NCBI RefSeq assembly: GCF_016545825.1
Contig: NC_052613.1
Coordinates: 6,200,001-6,264,000, forward strand
DNA: 64,000 nucleotides
Source of the DNA: Eucalyptus grandis
Taxonomy: Eukaryota; Streptophyta; Magnoliopsida; Myrtales; Myrtaceae
Direction: 5' to 3'
Shown: positions 9,847 to 22,611 of the stretch, one piece after another
Position numbering within the stretch: position 1 is the stretch's first letter
Layout of the letters: every line of letters begins with the position of its first letter
Made by a program: the position numbers and the translations under genes
The notes under the pieces: model-generated
Told to the model about the DNA's origin: nothing
The model's database searches: none
The model's input: only the letters and a program-made list of their open reading frames with translations

Positions 9847-12585
9847 TTGGAGTTGCGTTCTTGAAAAAGAATTCACTGTCGTCAAAAAGAGGAAGAACGT
9901 ACGTACTGTTTACTATTTGTTTAAAGTTCCCATTTTTTTTTTTTTTATACAATAGTTATTTTTACTTAAAAATATCTACTCTCTCTTATGGGGCGGGTGG
10001 CGAGCAGTGACAATAATGAACGGTGAGAAGAGTTTCCATTTCTTATTTTGTTCTAGAAATATATTAGCTTCTAATTTTTGTTCCAAATCTATTTTTGAAA
10101 CAAATTTCTATTCTAAAATTAGAAAATGAAATTGCGTTTTTAAACGAATTTATATTTCAAACATGCTCCTAAAATAGAAGAACAAAGAAATAGAAAAACA
10201 AAATTTTATTATGCGCGCTCTCATAAGTTCCCGTTATTTTAAACAAAAAGACAAACTTTCTGCCGTCCTATTGAGTCCGACGGCCCTTTCCTCGCCCTTC
10301 CATGAAGTCCAGCTTTGATTGTCTTTGAAATTGCAGAGCGATGGAATCGCGGGGCAGTGGGCTGCCGGATGGTGAACGGTGTTTCTGGAGCTCTGCAGCG
10401 GAGCAGAGTCGGGGTCTGGACTTGGACAAAGGACGCAATCTCGGGGTCTCAAAGACGTAATCCGTCTGTCTCCTGTTGCGACTCGCTCGGCCCTCCGACG
10501 CCAAAGGGTACCTCGACGTAAATCTCTCATCTTTCTTGTGCTTTTGTGCCTTTGTTGCCTTTTGTGCCTTTTTTCAGTCACTCGCGATCGTACGGTGTTA
10601 TTGTCAATTGGGATTCTCGCTTTTTGATTTTCTAAAATCGAATATCATATGGAGCATCTACGCATGTGCACTTGTTTTATTTGTAGGAAGAGGTTGGATA
10701 TCCACGGTGAGTTGGACAACTAGTTTATGAATGATTTGTTCTTCGAAATAGCAGGCAACAGCTGGTTATCGAAGGAGTTATTTTCGTCTTAAGATCTCGA
10801 CGAGCTGATAGATTTTACTTCGTTACTCGAGAGGCCTTGTCTGGAAATGTTCTCGTCCTCACAGGAGAAGGAGATCTGGGAAAAGAAGAAAGAGGAGATC
10901 GAGGAAGCTGAGCGGATCAAACGAAACAAAGCGGTCACGATCTTTGACTTGGTTCATCGCAAGTTAAGTACATTCTTTTCAGGAAGTTTAATGAATCTGT
11001 CTAATTACACATGACTTTAATCTCACGACTTCCCTCGTCTAGAAAACAAAGGAAAAACGAGGTGGGTATGTCTGAGTTTTGCTATGCATACCAGCAGCAC
11101 AAACATAGTGAGAGCCCTTCAGATTGTTGTGCTCTGTTTTGCATGACACTCAGCATTTTTGTGGATTTACATCTCAATGGCTGGCAGCTGGTATTGGTGA
11201 ATGATGAGTTCTGATGGAAAGTTTAGTTATGCGTTTCGTGTGCACTGAAAATTAGCTGCAAAGCAAAATTAATGATCACTACTATCCAGTGATCAGAGGG
11301 AAAGCTTCCTATGTTCTTTAACTGCTTATAGTATCATTCACGGATGTTCAATTCTTGTCACATCCGCAGTTTCCAGGCTAGCATGACGTGGAATGTGTGC
11401 AGGTCCTCTTCAATGAAGATCAAGTTTCAGAAATGGAACCGAGGAGTAGTGTATAAAACCTTCGGACGAGAGGGAAGTGAAACAGAGAAAACCGGACCCA
11501 GCCCTTAGAATCCAACTAGTTTTTTATAGATCTAGGCCCCACGAAGGATAAGGCTAGGTGCCGAACAAGAGTCTCAAGAGCGGATTATGCTGGAAATCCC
11601 CGGGAGGATGCAGCAAGAGAGAAACGAGTCGAAACGCTTCATGGTTGATGACCATTTTGGAATGACCTCAAATGGGAAGTCTTAGCATCGACATCAGTGA
11701 GCAGGGGATACGCACGAATCCCAAGATTATTTTAGTGAAAAACACCATTATCTGAACCCGATTTTGTAAGAATTCCAATTGAGGCATTTAACTGCTCAAT
11801 CAATTCTTGGAGACCGACTCTGTGCCTCCTTTCCAGCTGAAAAAGCAATACGAACCATGGGGTTGCATACCAATGCAATGCATGATCGGTAACCAAGTTA
11901 AGAGGAAAACTTGCAAAACCTCACAAATTAAAGACACGTAAAGTACAAACTATTTCTTCCACACGGTAACTGAAAAATTCAAATATCCAGAGAATACAAC
12001 TTTTTAACAAAGAAATACACATAAACCCACAACGAAAATTAAAGCATTTTGCCAAAGTAATAGTCTAGGAAAGAAACGTCCAGTGGATGGGCGGATTTGT
12101 AAGAAGCCAGAGTCTTCTGAAAAAAAAAAATGCAAAAACACAATATCGTGAGAATTAAACCTTGTTTAAATTAACAGAATAAAACAGCTGAGATGATTTC
12201 TGGAAATGCAAAAGTGTTCAATAAAACCACATAAAATTACTTAAAATAAGTGTTTAATGCAAATGAAGCACTCACTATATAGCATAACTATAAATTGTTC
12301 GGACCAATTAATCATAAATCATGAGCTTGATTAAGGGATCGGATAAATTTGTCCCAGTGCTTAACTCTTGTGGTCTAAAATAGGTGATGATTCAAAGTTT
12401 CTCCATCTATCTTCTCTGATTGAAGAAGTTTAAGTTGGCGAGACATGTGAGTGTTGAAAATTATTCAAGTTGAACATTATCTGAAAGCAATCATAGATGA
12501 TTTTTTTTCTTCCTTAAATATAGAATGCAAATGTTATAGACCATCAAGGACCAGTAGAAGATTCAGCTCCAAGGATAGGAGAGGA
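9847..12585. other. Gene-poor interval with one unassigned charged coding-like segment
   Basis: 9847-10230 is AT-rich with T-runs and nothing recognisable. 10234-10630 has overlapping ORFs on both strands (up to 115 codons) without a known domain. A plus-strand open stretch at about 10790-10965 encodes a charged helix-like segment including WEKKKEEIEEAERIKRNKAV, ending near a possible splice donor after HRK; it could be an exon of an unknown gene or a relic. 11220-12585 shows no coding signal. Confidence 0.35.
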
Positions 12586-12599
12586 GAGGAAAATAGACA

Positions 12600-14688
12600 C
12601 AACAGAGAAGGTGGTTTGTGTAACCGGAGGGGCTGGTTACGTAGCATCATGGCTCATCAACTTTATAGCTTCACTTAAAGGGGCTATACAGTCAAAGCGA
12701 CCATCCGCGACACCAGTAAGTTCATCGTTTCATCTTCATGTCTTGTTCTTAATTTTTTTTTTGGGATTCTCGGGTGGTGCACTCTATTCTTAGAGTATGA
12801 TACAGTTTCTTAGTTGAATCATTCCGATGCATAGACTTTCTACCAGATTCCGTTTTTATCAGAAAGTGTGCTTTTCTAATCGTCTCTTCCCATTTGGATT
12901 CACTCGCATATGCGTGTATGTATTTGGAAGTGCATAACTGCATTTGTACGCATATACTGATTTGTCTATGTGCTTTTGGAGCTCTGGCAATTTAACATGT
13001 TGAGTTCACTGCCTAAAGAATTAATCCCTTGCAATATTTGAATCCATTATTTCTTAATCCTGGTTTTTATAGATGTGGATATGTTGCAACTCAAGTCAAG
13101 ATCAAGTACTAGCATGTTTCATGATTCATAACTTGATTTCATTCTATATGAAGGGACTTAGATTGTGATCTATCAGATCTAATTCATTCTGGTATGTGCA
13201 TATAAGCAGATGATTCACGGAGGCACAACATCTTCTGGCACTTGAAGGGGCCAAGGAGAGCTGCATTTGTTTAAAGCAGATTTGCTAGAAGAAGGGTCCT
13301 TTGACTCGATAGTCGATGGGTGCGGAGCTGTTTTCATACAGCATCACCTGTGGTTTTCTCAGCTTCGGATCCCCAGGTGTCTGCACATATCAGTTCCTTC
13401 CGCTTTGTACTGTAGATTCATATGATAGGTGATCCGATATTACTCGGATGATTTGGCAAATCGTACTGATGACCTCCTTCATGTTGCAGGCTGAAATAGT
13501 GGATCCAGCAGTCAGAGGCACCTTAAACGTTCTCAAATCATGTGCAAAAGTCCCTTCTATCAAGCGGGTGGTTGTGACCTCCTCCATGGCTGCAGTAGTG
13601 CTCAATGGAAAACCTCTGACCTCTGGTGTGGTGGTTGATGAAACATGGTTCTCGGATCCGGTTTTCTGCGAGGAATCAAGGTAGTAAGATGGTTTTTCTT
13701 GATATTGTTGGTCTCTTTGCTTGGTCCGTTGTCTGTCAGTTCGTTCATCACATTGTTGTGGCTCTGATATTTTCAGCTTTGGTATATGCTCTCAAAACCT
13801 TGGCGGAGAAGGCTGCTTGGGAATTTGCTAAAGAGAAGAGGATCGACCTGGTCGTGATGAACCCAGGACATGTGATTGGCCCTCTTTGCAGCCTACAGTC
13901 AATCTGTCGGTGGAATTGATATTGAACTTTGTCAACGGTATTACTTGATGGTTTCTATGTCACACGAACTATTTTCCATGAAATGATTCTTTCTTCACAC
14001 ATCATGTCAGCATTTGGCATCTCTTTTAAATTCTGAGATTGACCAGGGAGGATTGATTCAATGTCATAATTGCATAATTAGATGCAATCCATTTCCATGT
14101 GCAAGAAGAAACACGGTTGCTCAAGGAAATTGATTTTCCATCAAAAATAGTGCCAGCAATGGGACTAATCGAGACGTATGATGTAGGAACTAAAGAATTT
14201 CCCAATGCATCCTACGGATTTGTTGATGTCCGAGACGTCGCGAGCACATATTCAAGCTCTTGAAAACTCTTCAGCCAGCGGCAGATATTGCATAGTTGGA
14301 GGAGTAATGCACCGTCCTGACATGTCAAAGATCTTGCACCATCTCTATCCCACATTGCGCCTCCCAAAAAGTAAGTTCCCGTTTTTGTTCAACTCCATAG
14401 ATTAAAAGTTGACTTTTTTCTCTTAAGAGCAAGTCGAGAAATGTTCTTATGTCGAGCATATACACTATTGTTAACCGATGCACGAATCATGTGTTTTGAA
14501 CACATATGTGAAGACGACAAGCCTGCTGTGGTGGCTCATCGGATATCTAGGGAAAAAGTAGAAGGTTTGGGTGTGAATTTCATACCTCTGGAGGTTAGCA
14601 TAAAAGAAACTGTTGTCAAGGAGAAAGGTTTCCTCTCTTTTGAGCTTTTTCTTCAAGGTCGGCCTAAGCGACATCGTTGGGAGCCTTA
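12600..14688 (+). pseudogene. CCR/phenylacetaldehyde-reductase-like gene 1, six exons, damaged
   Basis: This is an extended short-chain dehydrogenase (NADPH-dependent) of the cinnamoyl-CoA reductase-like group. Exons are about 12600-12715, 13210-13376, 13490-13680, 13777-13937, 14187-14370 and 14514-14688, mostly with GT..AG borders. Exon 1 has the Rossmann motif VTGGAGYVASW; exon 3 has VVTSSM; exon 4 has LWYxLSK, the Tyr-x3-Lys catalytic pair. The true CCR signature NWYCYGK is absent, so a phenylacetaldehyde-reductase-like role is more likely (family inference). Damage: no ATG where exon 1 should start (AATAGACACAACAG), frameshifts in exons 1, 2, 4 and 5, and no clear acceptor before exon 6. 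Some of these may be consensus errors. It is a tandem paralog of the gene at 27133. Confidence 0.8.
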
Positions 14689-15304
14689 AGGTCGAAGGCG
14701 GAATCTCTATTTGAGCTAGCTTTCTTGATTGATGACGGCCTCATAGCATACTTAAAAGGTTATTGATAATGTATTGTATATTTCATCTAGTTATCATGGT
14801 CGAACCATATATGGTCTCTTGTACTCTTGTTGAATAAAGCTTTCCATCTCTAAACTTGACGAGATGATGCAATGCTGAATGTCTATCTTATAGTCATTGT
14901 ATGCAAATTTGTTTTAATATTCAATAACAATAGCATGATAATTGAGTGTGATAATATTGAAAATATTTTATTGGAAAAATCAAGAGAATTGAAGGGCTCA
15001 ATATATCCAAGAAAAGGTCCAGCAAAAAAAAAAACATAAATTAAGGGATCAAATATCGTTTATCCCAAATTAAGAATTAGATAAGTACAACTAGTTGATA
15101 CTTCCTATAAATATAAAAGAAAATTTTAAATTAATATCTCAAAGCTTAAAGTAAAGCTACTCATATTGTCCAAAAAAAAAAAAAAGTAAAGCTACTCATG
15201 AGGAGCTGGAAGAGTTCCTCTTGAACTTGGGCGCTGCTTAGGATTACTGAAGCAATACGAACCTTTTGGCTCAAAGAAAAGTCGAAACGAAATGTAATTG
15301 TGCA
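14689..15304. other. 3' flank of reductase gene 1, no gene
   Basis: AT-rich downstream sequence with an AATAAA at about 14834, a candidate polyadenylation signal for the preceding gene. Poly(A) runs occur near 15026 and 15173. The segment ends in the 8-bp repeat GTAATGTC (15305-15312) that flanks the large inverted-repeat element. Confidence 0.5.
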
Positions 15305-15312
15305 GTAATGTC
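15305..15312 (+). repeat. Left target-site duplication of the MULE
   Basis: GTAATGTC, directly before the left terminus GAGAAAAT. Matches 26898-26905. Confidence 0.65.
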
Positions 15313-16966
15313 GAGAAAATATTGGGTGGGTTTAACCCAACACGTAGGCAGTGGGTTAAACCACTGAGCAATCGACGCGTGGCTCCACGTAGGCGAGGAT
15401 GTCAGGCGTTTAAAATTTGCGCGCGCCGCTCGTGGGCCCACCACTCTGACGCTCTCTCCCCTCTGCTCTCCTCTGCGACATGTCCACTCGTCCTCTCTCT
15501 CTTCTCTCTTTCTCTCTTTCCCCGTTCTCCCGTTCTCCGTTCCGTTTTGCGAGAGAACAAAATCGCAGGGCTTCTCTCCGAATGCTCTTCCCCTCCTCTG
15601 CTCTCTCTCCTCCGCTGGTTGCCTGCGACGCCGACGCCCTTTCCACCTCCCCGCCGACACCTCTGCTCTCTCTCCTCTGCTGGTTGCCCGCGACGCCGAC
15701 GCCGACGCTCTCTCCTCCGCTGGTTGCCCGCGACGCCGACGCTGACGCCTCGCCGGCGCCCTTTCCACCTCCCGCTGACGCGTCTGCTCTCCTCCGCTGG
15801 TTGCCTCCGTCGCCGACGCCCTTCGTCGGTTGCCTCCGTCGCCCCCAACTCCGATGCGGACGCCGACGCCGACGTCCGTCGACGCCTCCGTCCACCCTCC
15901 GCCTCCGCCCCCGAGGCCGTCGCCGACGCGCTGCGCCTCCCTCTCGCGACCTCTGCTCCGCTCTCTCCCTCTTTCCTCTGCGGGCACCCGCTGGCTAACC
16001 CCGACGCCGACGAACCCCTGATCGCGTTTTGGCCTCCCTCTCCGCGAACGAAGGTCGCTCTCTCCTCTCTTTTCCTCCGCGAATCGCCCCTGCTCTGAAC
16101 GCGGACGCCGTTGCCTCCCGCCGTCGCCTTCCCAAGCCCCACCGATAGGCACCCCATTAGCGACTCCCGTACGTCGGAAGGTTCTTTTTTTTTTTTTTTG
16201 GATTCCACAGTAGAATTCATGTTAAGGTTTATAGTCGGATAAGGATGGAGCACATTTGCATTGGGATTCCACTCAGTAGAATTCAGAGGAAGATTCAGAA
16301 GGAAGCAGTAGACCTTGTTTTATTCAATAAGCAAATCTGTTGGTTTTCTGGACAAAGAACTTGCTGCTAGTGGGTTTACTAGAAAAGAGCAAGATGATAT
16401 GGACAAGGTATAGTGATTCACGATGATTTGCAAATCGTTAACATTGTGTTGTCCAACTGCTTAATTTGGTGTTAGACCTAGTGGCTGACACCATAATTGA
16501 TTATTCTGGTTCATGCTTGGACCCTTAGGAGTGTGCCTATTTAGTCTTATTCCTTCCATGGATTTTACTCTTTGTCATTCTTGGCTTCTGTCAGCTCCTT
16601 TTCTCACGATCATCTTCATTCTCTTGCATCTGAAAGCCAAAATAATATCTGGCCAATTGCCTGCATTGTGGTTCCTGGCTTTGCATGTTTGGTCCTTGAT
16701 TGGAAGTGGAAGTGGAAGTGGAAGTACTTTGGTAGTATTTTAATTTTTTTGTTTTCTGTTTTCTTGGAAGCGTGTGAATGAAAATGAAAATTCTCTAACG
16801 AGATGAAAAATGGGAGTATATGCTTGTATTCCATCAAAGCTGTAAATAAATTTTCTTTTTCCTTCCAAAGATCTGTGCTTTTGTTAGAATGAATAAATAC
16901 TGGATACCAAAATGTCATTTTCAGCTTTGAACTCTTTTTTCATTCATAACATGCTTTCCATTGTCG
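15313..16966 (+). repeat. Left terminal inverted repeat (~1.65 kb)
   Basis: The outer half (15400-16150) is strongly GC-rich and includes a minisatellite whose unit carries TCCGCTGGTTGCCcGCGACG, present four to five times between 15600 and 15840. The inner half is AT-rich and has a GGAAGT hexamer run (about 16704-16726). Long ORFs on both strands in the GC-rich part (up to 293 codons) are compositional. Similarity to the right arm stops after CCATTGTCG at 16966. Confidence 0.85.
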
Positions 16967-18639
16967 AAGATGGAGAAACTGGAACTTTTTCTAGGTTGCT
17001 TACTGTTGCTGGTTAACCATGTACTATGTGAGCTCAAGAACGTGTCAAGTGGAATTCAGGAAAATGAACCTTTTGTGCCGTTTCTCTACATCAACAAGGC
17101 TCTCAGTTAATTCTGTCATGTAGCATGGCACTTTGGATAAGAAAAACTCTAGAATGGGTTGTCGGGGGACTGTTCTATGCAATAATCTTATATTGCAGAC
17201 TTGTACAGAAATCTGTAGATTGCATTTGTGGGGTGAAATTTTGAAGGAGCTAATGGAGCCTTCGAAAATGCGTGTTTTTATTTATGAGGTGAGAAAGAAG
17301 CGGGAAATACGATATTTTTTGGTGAGAACTGTGATGGGGGGCTATTTTAGTATTCTCTCGGAGCGTTCTCGTCATGCTTCGATGAATTTCTTGGTGGTAG
17401 TTTAGGTGAGTCAGGGAATGGCATCTGTTGCTGCTAGGGTTAGAAATGACACTTCTGATGTTTAAGTTTATAGATACATCTGCAGCAGGTATTGCTTTAT
17501 CTCTTGTACGTCGTTTGTGGCAAGTATCTTGGGCCATTTGTAGGCCATCTTGCCTTCAAATGGTGCTGTTTTTCTCAATTTTTCTTGCTGTTGAGCATCT
17601 GCAGATATTGTAGGTCCGCCCTGTGGTGATTTTGTCACAATATAGAAGTGAATAAATAATTGCGTCGGTCAATGCAAGATGATATATTTCATTTGTTGTT
17701 GAAGTTTTTTATATGGACTTCTATGAAGAATTTGCAGTGCATGCTTACAATTAATATGTCTTCAGGCTTGGGTTTGGTAAAAGGAATTGAACTTTTTAGC
17801 GCTTTACTTTGGACATTGCTTCTTATCTACCTAGGCAGGTATGACTTAAATTCTCTCAACAGGATTTTGGCTTCTTCTTTTGTAGTGCAAGTGGCACAAA
17901 AGCCACTTTAAGTTGTTTAACAGGAAAAATGCTTTGATTGATTTCTCAGCTGACATTTATGTGCATTATGATGTGATTCTTATCTCAGTGTCTAGCGTGC
18001 TTCACATTCTTTGCAATTTCTCAAGCTCTCACCTCAAGAGTCTTCACAAGATCCCATCTACCATGTTCTGCTGCAGCATTCTAGCAAGTATGTTTGCACT
18101 CCATTTTATTGTATCATGATGCTATGTGCTCACAAGTTCTTGAAAGGCCAAGCAGTGCGTTTGCCATTATAGTTGGCTAACTGTATCCTGTGAACTTATC
18201 AGTGGAAATTAATCTGCATACTCTGATTTACTTTTGTTACTTGCTAGGTTCATTTAACCAAGTTTAGATATATTTGCAATATTCATCAGGATAGAATGCA
18301 TGAAGATAATTATTACTCAAGACATTGTTCTTTTAAAAAGAAATCCCTACAGTTCTCATAAAGTTGAGGTATATGTATTATCCTATGTTCAGTTTACGAG
18401 AGCACACTTAACATGGGTGGTTTAGTATTCTGTCTAATGCTTCCATGATTGTTGAACAAGGAAATCCTAAGACTGTTGCATATGTTTTACATGAGTCAAC
18501 CTGTAGATATGTTATGTTTCTGATAGTTTCAAGCCATACAAGTTTAGGAACCCATCATGGATAAGGTCATAGGTTTGATGAGTAGAGTTTTTTACGAATG
18601 CGGTTGAGATATAACTTCAGTCAGTATATTTACATTTGC
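16967..18639. other. MULE interior, left part, no gene identified
   Basis: Intron-like, T-rich sequence with several small plus-strand ORFs (for example 17133-17405, 17660-17911) and no recognisable domain. It may be intronic DNA of the captured ascorbate peroxidase gene, which starts to be recognisable only at about 18640. Confidence 0.4.
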
Positions 18640-20950
18640 TTTTCTGTTGGATACAGAGGAGGTGAAGTCCAAATGCTAGGGGATTACACATGCAGATCTA
18701 TACCAGGTGAAAAGACTGTGTAAAAAGGATTGGTTCTTCTGTCTTTACATATCACAGTTGGCTCCCCAAATGGCGGACAAAATCATTGTTGATATAACAA
18801 GCTTAGTTTGAAAAAAGACTTACTATTTTTTGCCATGTAACTTTGATGTTTTCTGCCCTCAGCATGCAACATCTTCAAAAGCTGTATGCATGCATGGTGA
18901 AGCCCTTATTGGCATAACCACAAATTCTCTATTTTCAGATGCTTTAGGAGCAAATCTTTATCTATCTTATTTTTAGTTCTCTGGGAATTTAGTTCTCAGT
19001 TGCTTATAGGAAATCTCCACTCTGTCTAGTTCAACTGGTATTTTTCTTGGTTGTGGCCTGTTAGTTTTGAAATGTATGTCCATCTAATCTGAATATCAAT
19101 TAGTAAGTTTCCAGAGGAATGATTTGAATGAGATAAGAAGCGCAGTGGAAAAAGAGGTATCGGAGCTAACTGACATTCAAATGTTGTACATCCCATCTAA
19201 ATGTCAGTAAGTTTTCAGATTAAGAACTGCACAAAGCAAAATGGGCACGGTGCCTATTTCGCATGAGTCAGCTGTTGTGAACTCACTACAAAGAATGACT
19301 TGAGAGAGAAGTGCTGGGATTTGAACTCTTGATCTGTCATATGAAACAGTGCTAGAATATCCAGCCTAAAAGTTTAAGCTGTGATGTGGACAGAGACAAC
19401 ATGTATATAAAGAAAAACTGAGCCATTAGGTGAGAGACTATATGTGTATGAGACTCATTATGACCATGTTTTCAGGGGATGTTTGATTATATTAAAAACA
19501 ATATTACTACTCATGCTTTCACATGATATTTTATATCTGCAACTCACTGTAGCTGATGGAAAGGAGGCTCAAATGAAAGGAGGCCTTCAACCGCTTGGTT
19601 AGCTTATCGATTTGTGATATTCACGTTTAACAATCCACTGCCTATCCATACCTTACCATAGCTCTAAATCCATAGGAGATATTTCATGCGTTATAATTCT
19701 CTTATTGGTGAAATACACACATTTTGCTTAAAGGGTATTCGAAATTTTTCTAAACTTGTCATTGCTGGATGTAGGTCCTCACATCTAAGGGACATCTTTT
19801 ACAGGATGGGTCTCTCGGACAGGACATAGTGGCCTTATCAGGGGCTCATACACTGGTAATTTCTATTTCTGCTTGGATTTACATTCAAGGTCAGCTGGGG
19901 ATGCGTAACCACACTTGTTATTTTTTTATTCTTGTGTCTAGGGAAGGGCACACTAGGAAAGATCTGGATTTGATGGTCCTTGGACTCAGGAACCCCTTAA
20001 GTTTGATAATTCCTATTTTGTGTAAGATTTCATCTTTTCACTGGATGCATTTCTAAGTTTCGGCTGGAGCATTATAGAGCCAGATACTAATTGATCATTT
20101 TGATACAGCGAGTTGTTGAAAGGGAAGCAGAGGGGCTGCTGAAACTGCCAACTGACAAGGCATTGCTGGAAAATCCTGCATTTCGCCCTTATGTTGAGTT
20201 GTATGCGAAGGTAAATAAGCTTTTCGAGTGGTCTGTGACTCCATCGATAAATCTATAAAATTGAATTGCAGTTATATGGTTTCCTTTTGTAAATTTGTTT
20301 TTGATGAAACTACCCCGCCCACACCACTATTTCGTTTCCTTATGCTCATGGTCTATAACCCTTTGATGCTACTGTCTTGGTTTTGCCGAGAATGAAAAAG
20401 AGATGGAAAAGTGTTTTCATGGAATTTATGCTGTGTAGGCTTGTGATGCTTAAAAGTAAGCATTCAGTCTCTTCCATCACTATCTTCTATGTAGAGACCA
20501 GGAAATATTCATGATGAGATCGCACATCAAATGTTGGGTAGATACATACATGTGTTGGGATGGATATATTATGTGGTTCCCTGAAACCTCTAGGCTAGAG
20601 CATCATCTTTGTGCTACTGGGAACACCTGATTTGATATTTGAATTGGTTGTTGTTCCCTGGCACTCTCTCATAGTGGTTGGCACGACCTTGAAAAGAGAC
20701 AAACGGACAATTTGATACCGTGCTTCTTTTCCTCCTCGTTTTCTTTTGCTATGCTCTTCTTTCCCTAATGTTGTCAAGCATGTGGTAGGATGAGGATGCA
20801 ATTTTCAGAGATTATGCAATCTTGCATAAACTCTCTGAACTGGGGTTCACGCCAAGTTCTTCAGGCAGCAAGACAGTAGCGAATGGTGCCATATTGGCAG
20901 AAGGTGCTGTTGGAGTGGCAGTGGCTGCGGCTGTGGTGATCTTGAGCTAG
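18640..20950 (+). pseudogene. Peroxisomal ascorbate peroxidase (APX3/5-like) 3' fragment inside MULE
   Basis: Exons recognised: a weak one near 18645-18695 (remnant of the GRLPDA region), 19774-19855 (RDIFYRMGLS and ALSGAHT with the proximal haem-ligand His), 19942-20019 (GRAH, GFDGPWTQEPLKFDNSYF), 20109-20210 ([18 protein letters not shown]) and 20789-20950 (FRDYA, LSELGFTPSSSGSK, then an Ala/Val-rich membrane tail ending VVIL-Ser-stop). The tail anchor is typical of membrane-bound peroxisomal APX. One-base losses break exons at about 19821, in the 19942 exon and near 20124. The 5' exons with the distal His/Arg active site are not found. Introns are kept, so the capture was of genomic DNA. 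Confidence 0.85.
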
Positions 20951-22140
20951 CGCAAGAAAATGAAGCGAATGCTGTTCTCTGATTTCCCTTTGTACCTAGC
21001 ATATATTTTGGCGCTTAGTGCTGCCACCCATATATCTTCATCACAATAATGGTCAAATCATTGCCGGTGCTTGGATGGAACAAACCAGCAAACTCTTTGA
21101 AAGTCACAGGAAAAATCTATGCCCATTTTCAACACATCTTTTGTTGCGTGATACTACCTTTTCCAGTTGGTTAGTAGTTAAACATGCTGCTTTGAGTGAG
21201 TTGCAATATGCGTATGACGCCTGGTAATATGCATTTATGCGATGCTTGCCCAACTTCAATCCTTCGAGCAAATTTCTCAACCTAAGAAAAATGTTTAGCT
21301 GGATCAAGATTTCTTCCCATGTGCAGGAGATGATTATTAAGAATCTGGGACGTGTGATGCACCTTTTCCGTCATTGAACAGAGAACATTTTCACCACTTG
21401 GAATCTTTCATTGGTGGTTTGTTCTTCAACGCACAGTAGTGTTTTAACTTTGGTTGAAGAACCACTCTAGCCCTTTCCATCTTTTTCGAATTCTCCTCTC
21501 AGCTTGTGGATGGCTGTATTGTTTCGTCTTGCTTCAACGGGGAATCAAGTCAGAGACGTGGTTTCGACCTCTCGTGAAGAAGTATGGGACACTGAACCTC
21601 TTAATTGACACAATGGCTCTGGTAATTTGGACATCGCTTCTGATTTGAAAACAAATAATTCTGTCAGTGAATTAAGAAGATTAACATGAAAAAAGAATAA
21701 CGAACTTTCAAATTAAAATGAAAAGCATACACTATCGGTTCAACACATCTGGGGAAGAAGGAGCGCGCTAGGATTCCTCTGGGTTAAAAGCCAGTATTCG
21801 AGCAAGGAGGAGCCTCCTCATTGCACTGGGGTCTAACTTTGGTTGAAGATCCAGTCTCGCCATTTCATCTTTCTCTCCTCTCAGCTTGTAGATGGCTGCA
21901 TTGTTTCATCTGCTAACGGGAAATCAAGTCAGAGGCGAGGTTTCGACCTCTCGTGATGTCGTATGGGACGTGTGCGCCTCTCATTGACACAATGGCTCTG
22001 GTAATTTGGACATTGCTTCTGATTTGAAAACTAATTATTCTGCAAGTGAACTGTGGAGATTAACATGAAAAGGGGTAATGAATTGGCAAACCAAAATGAA
22101 AAGCACGCACTATCTAGTTCAACACATCTGGGAAAAGGAG
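20951..22140 (+). repeat. APX 3' flank with an internal ~280-bp direct duplication
   Basis: After the APX stop codon, a segment at about 21440-21730 recurs at about 21835-22115 with substitutions and small indels. Shared phrases include GACACAATGGCTCTGGTAAT and TTCGACCTCTCGTGA. No coding function is apparent. Together with the extra APX exon at 22160 it shows that the captured APX region was partly duplicated. Confidence 0.65.
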
Positions 22141-22159
22141 CGCCCTAGTTTGGCTTTAG

Positions 22160-22268
22160 TCGAAGGTAATTGTTGAATGGGAATAAGAGGGGCTGCTGAA
22201 ACTGCCGACTGACGAGGCATTGTCGAAAGATCCTGCATTTCGCTCTTATGTAGAGTTGTATGCCAAAG
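22160..22268 (+). pseudogene. Second copy of one APX exon
   Basis: Translates to [20 protein letters not shown] and VELYAK, nearly the same as the exon at 20109-20210, with an in-frame stop upstream of GLL. It lies 2 kb downstream of the first copy and within the same large inverted-repeat element. It is too short to be a gene. Confidence 0.8.
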
Positions 22269-22310
22269 GTAATATAAGGCTTTTCGCGTGGTCTGGAAAT
22301 GAAATGAAAG

Positions 22311-22418
22311 TGTGCACGCATACACATGGAGGCATGCGCCTGCTTATGTATGAAAATGAAAGCGTGCGCGCATACACATGGAGGCATGCGCCTGCTTATG
22401 TACATACGCATGTATACT
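22311..22418 (+). repeat. Two-copy ~58-bp tandem repeat with GGCATGCGCC core
   Basis: The phrase CGCATACACATGGAGGCATG followed by CGCCTGCTTATGTA appears twice, at about 22317-22350 and 22369-22402, each preceded by AAAGcGTGCgCGC-like sequence. The GGCATGCGCC core is a near-palindrome. Confidence 0.7.
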
Positions 22419-22611
22419 CAATTACCATAATAGCACCGTACAACAAACCAGAAACTCTTTTTTTTCCGTGTAACTACAGAAATAAGAAACAGTAACAGGA
22501 GATACATATCTATGCATCTATTGGCTATAATTTCAAGATGTCAAAATCAGCTCCTTTACGACAAAATGACAGCATGAAGCAAATTCAAGTGCAAGGAAAT
22601 ATAAACCAGAT

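Noticed and set aside
10021..10200. Similarity in style between this AT-rich tract and 53050-53300
   Set aside because: Both are rich in AAATTT words, but no extended alignment is visible.
15271..16253. Long overlapping ORFs on both strands (up to 293 codons), Arg/Ala/Pro-rich
   Set aside because: They come from a GC-rich minisatellite in the MULE arm, occur in several frames at once and in the opposite arm too, and have no domain.
22311..22418. Short regular repeats considered as a CRISPR-like array
   Set aside because: Only two units, no spacer pattern, eukaryotic context.
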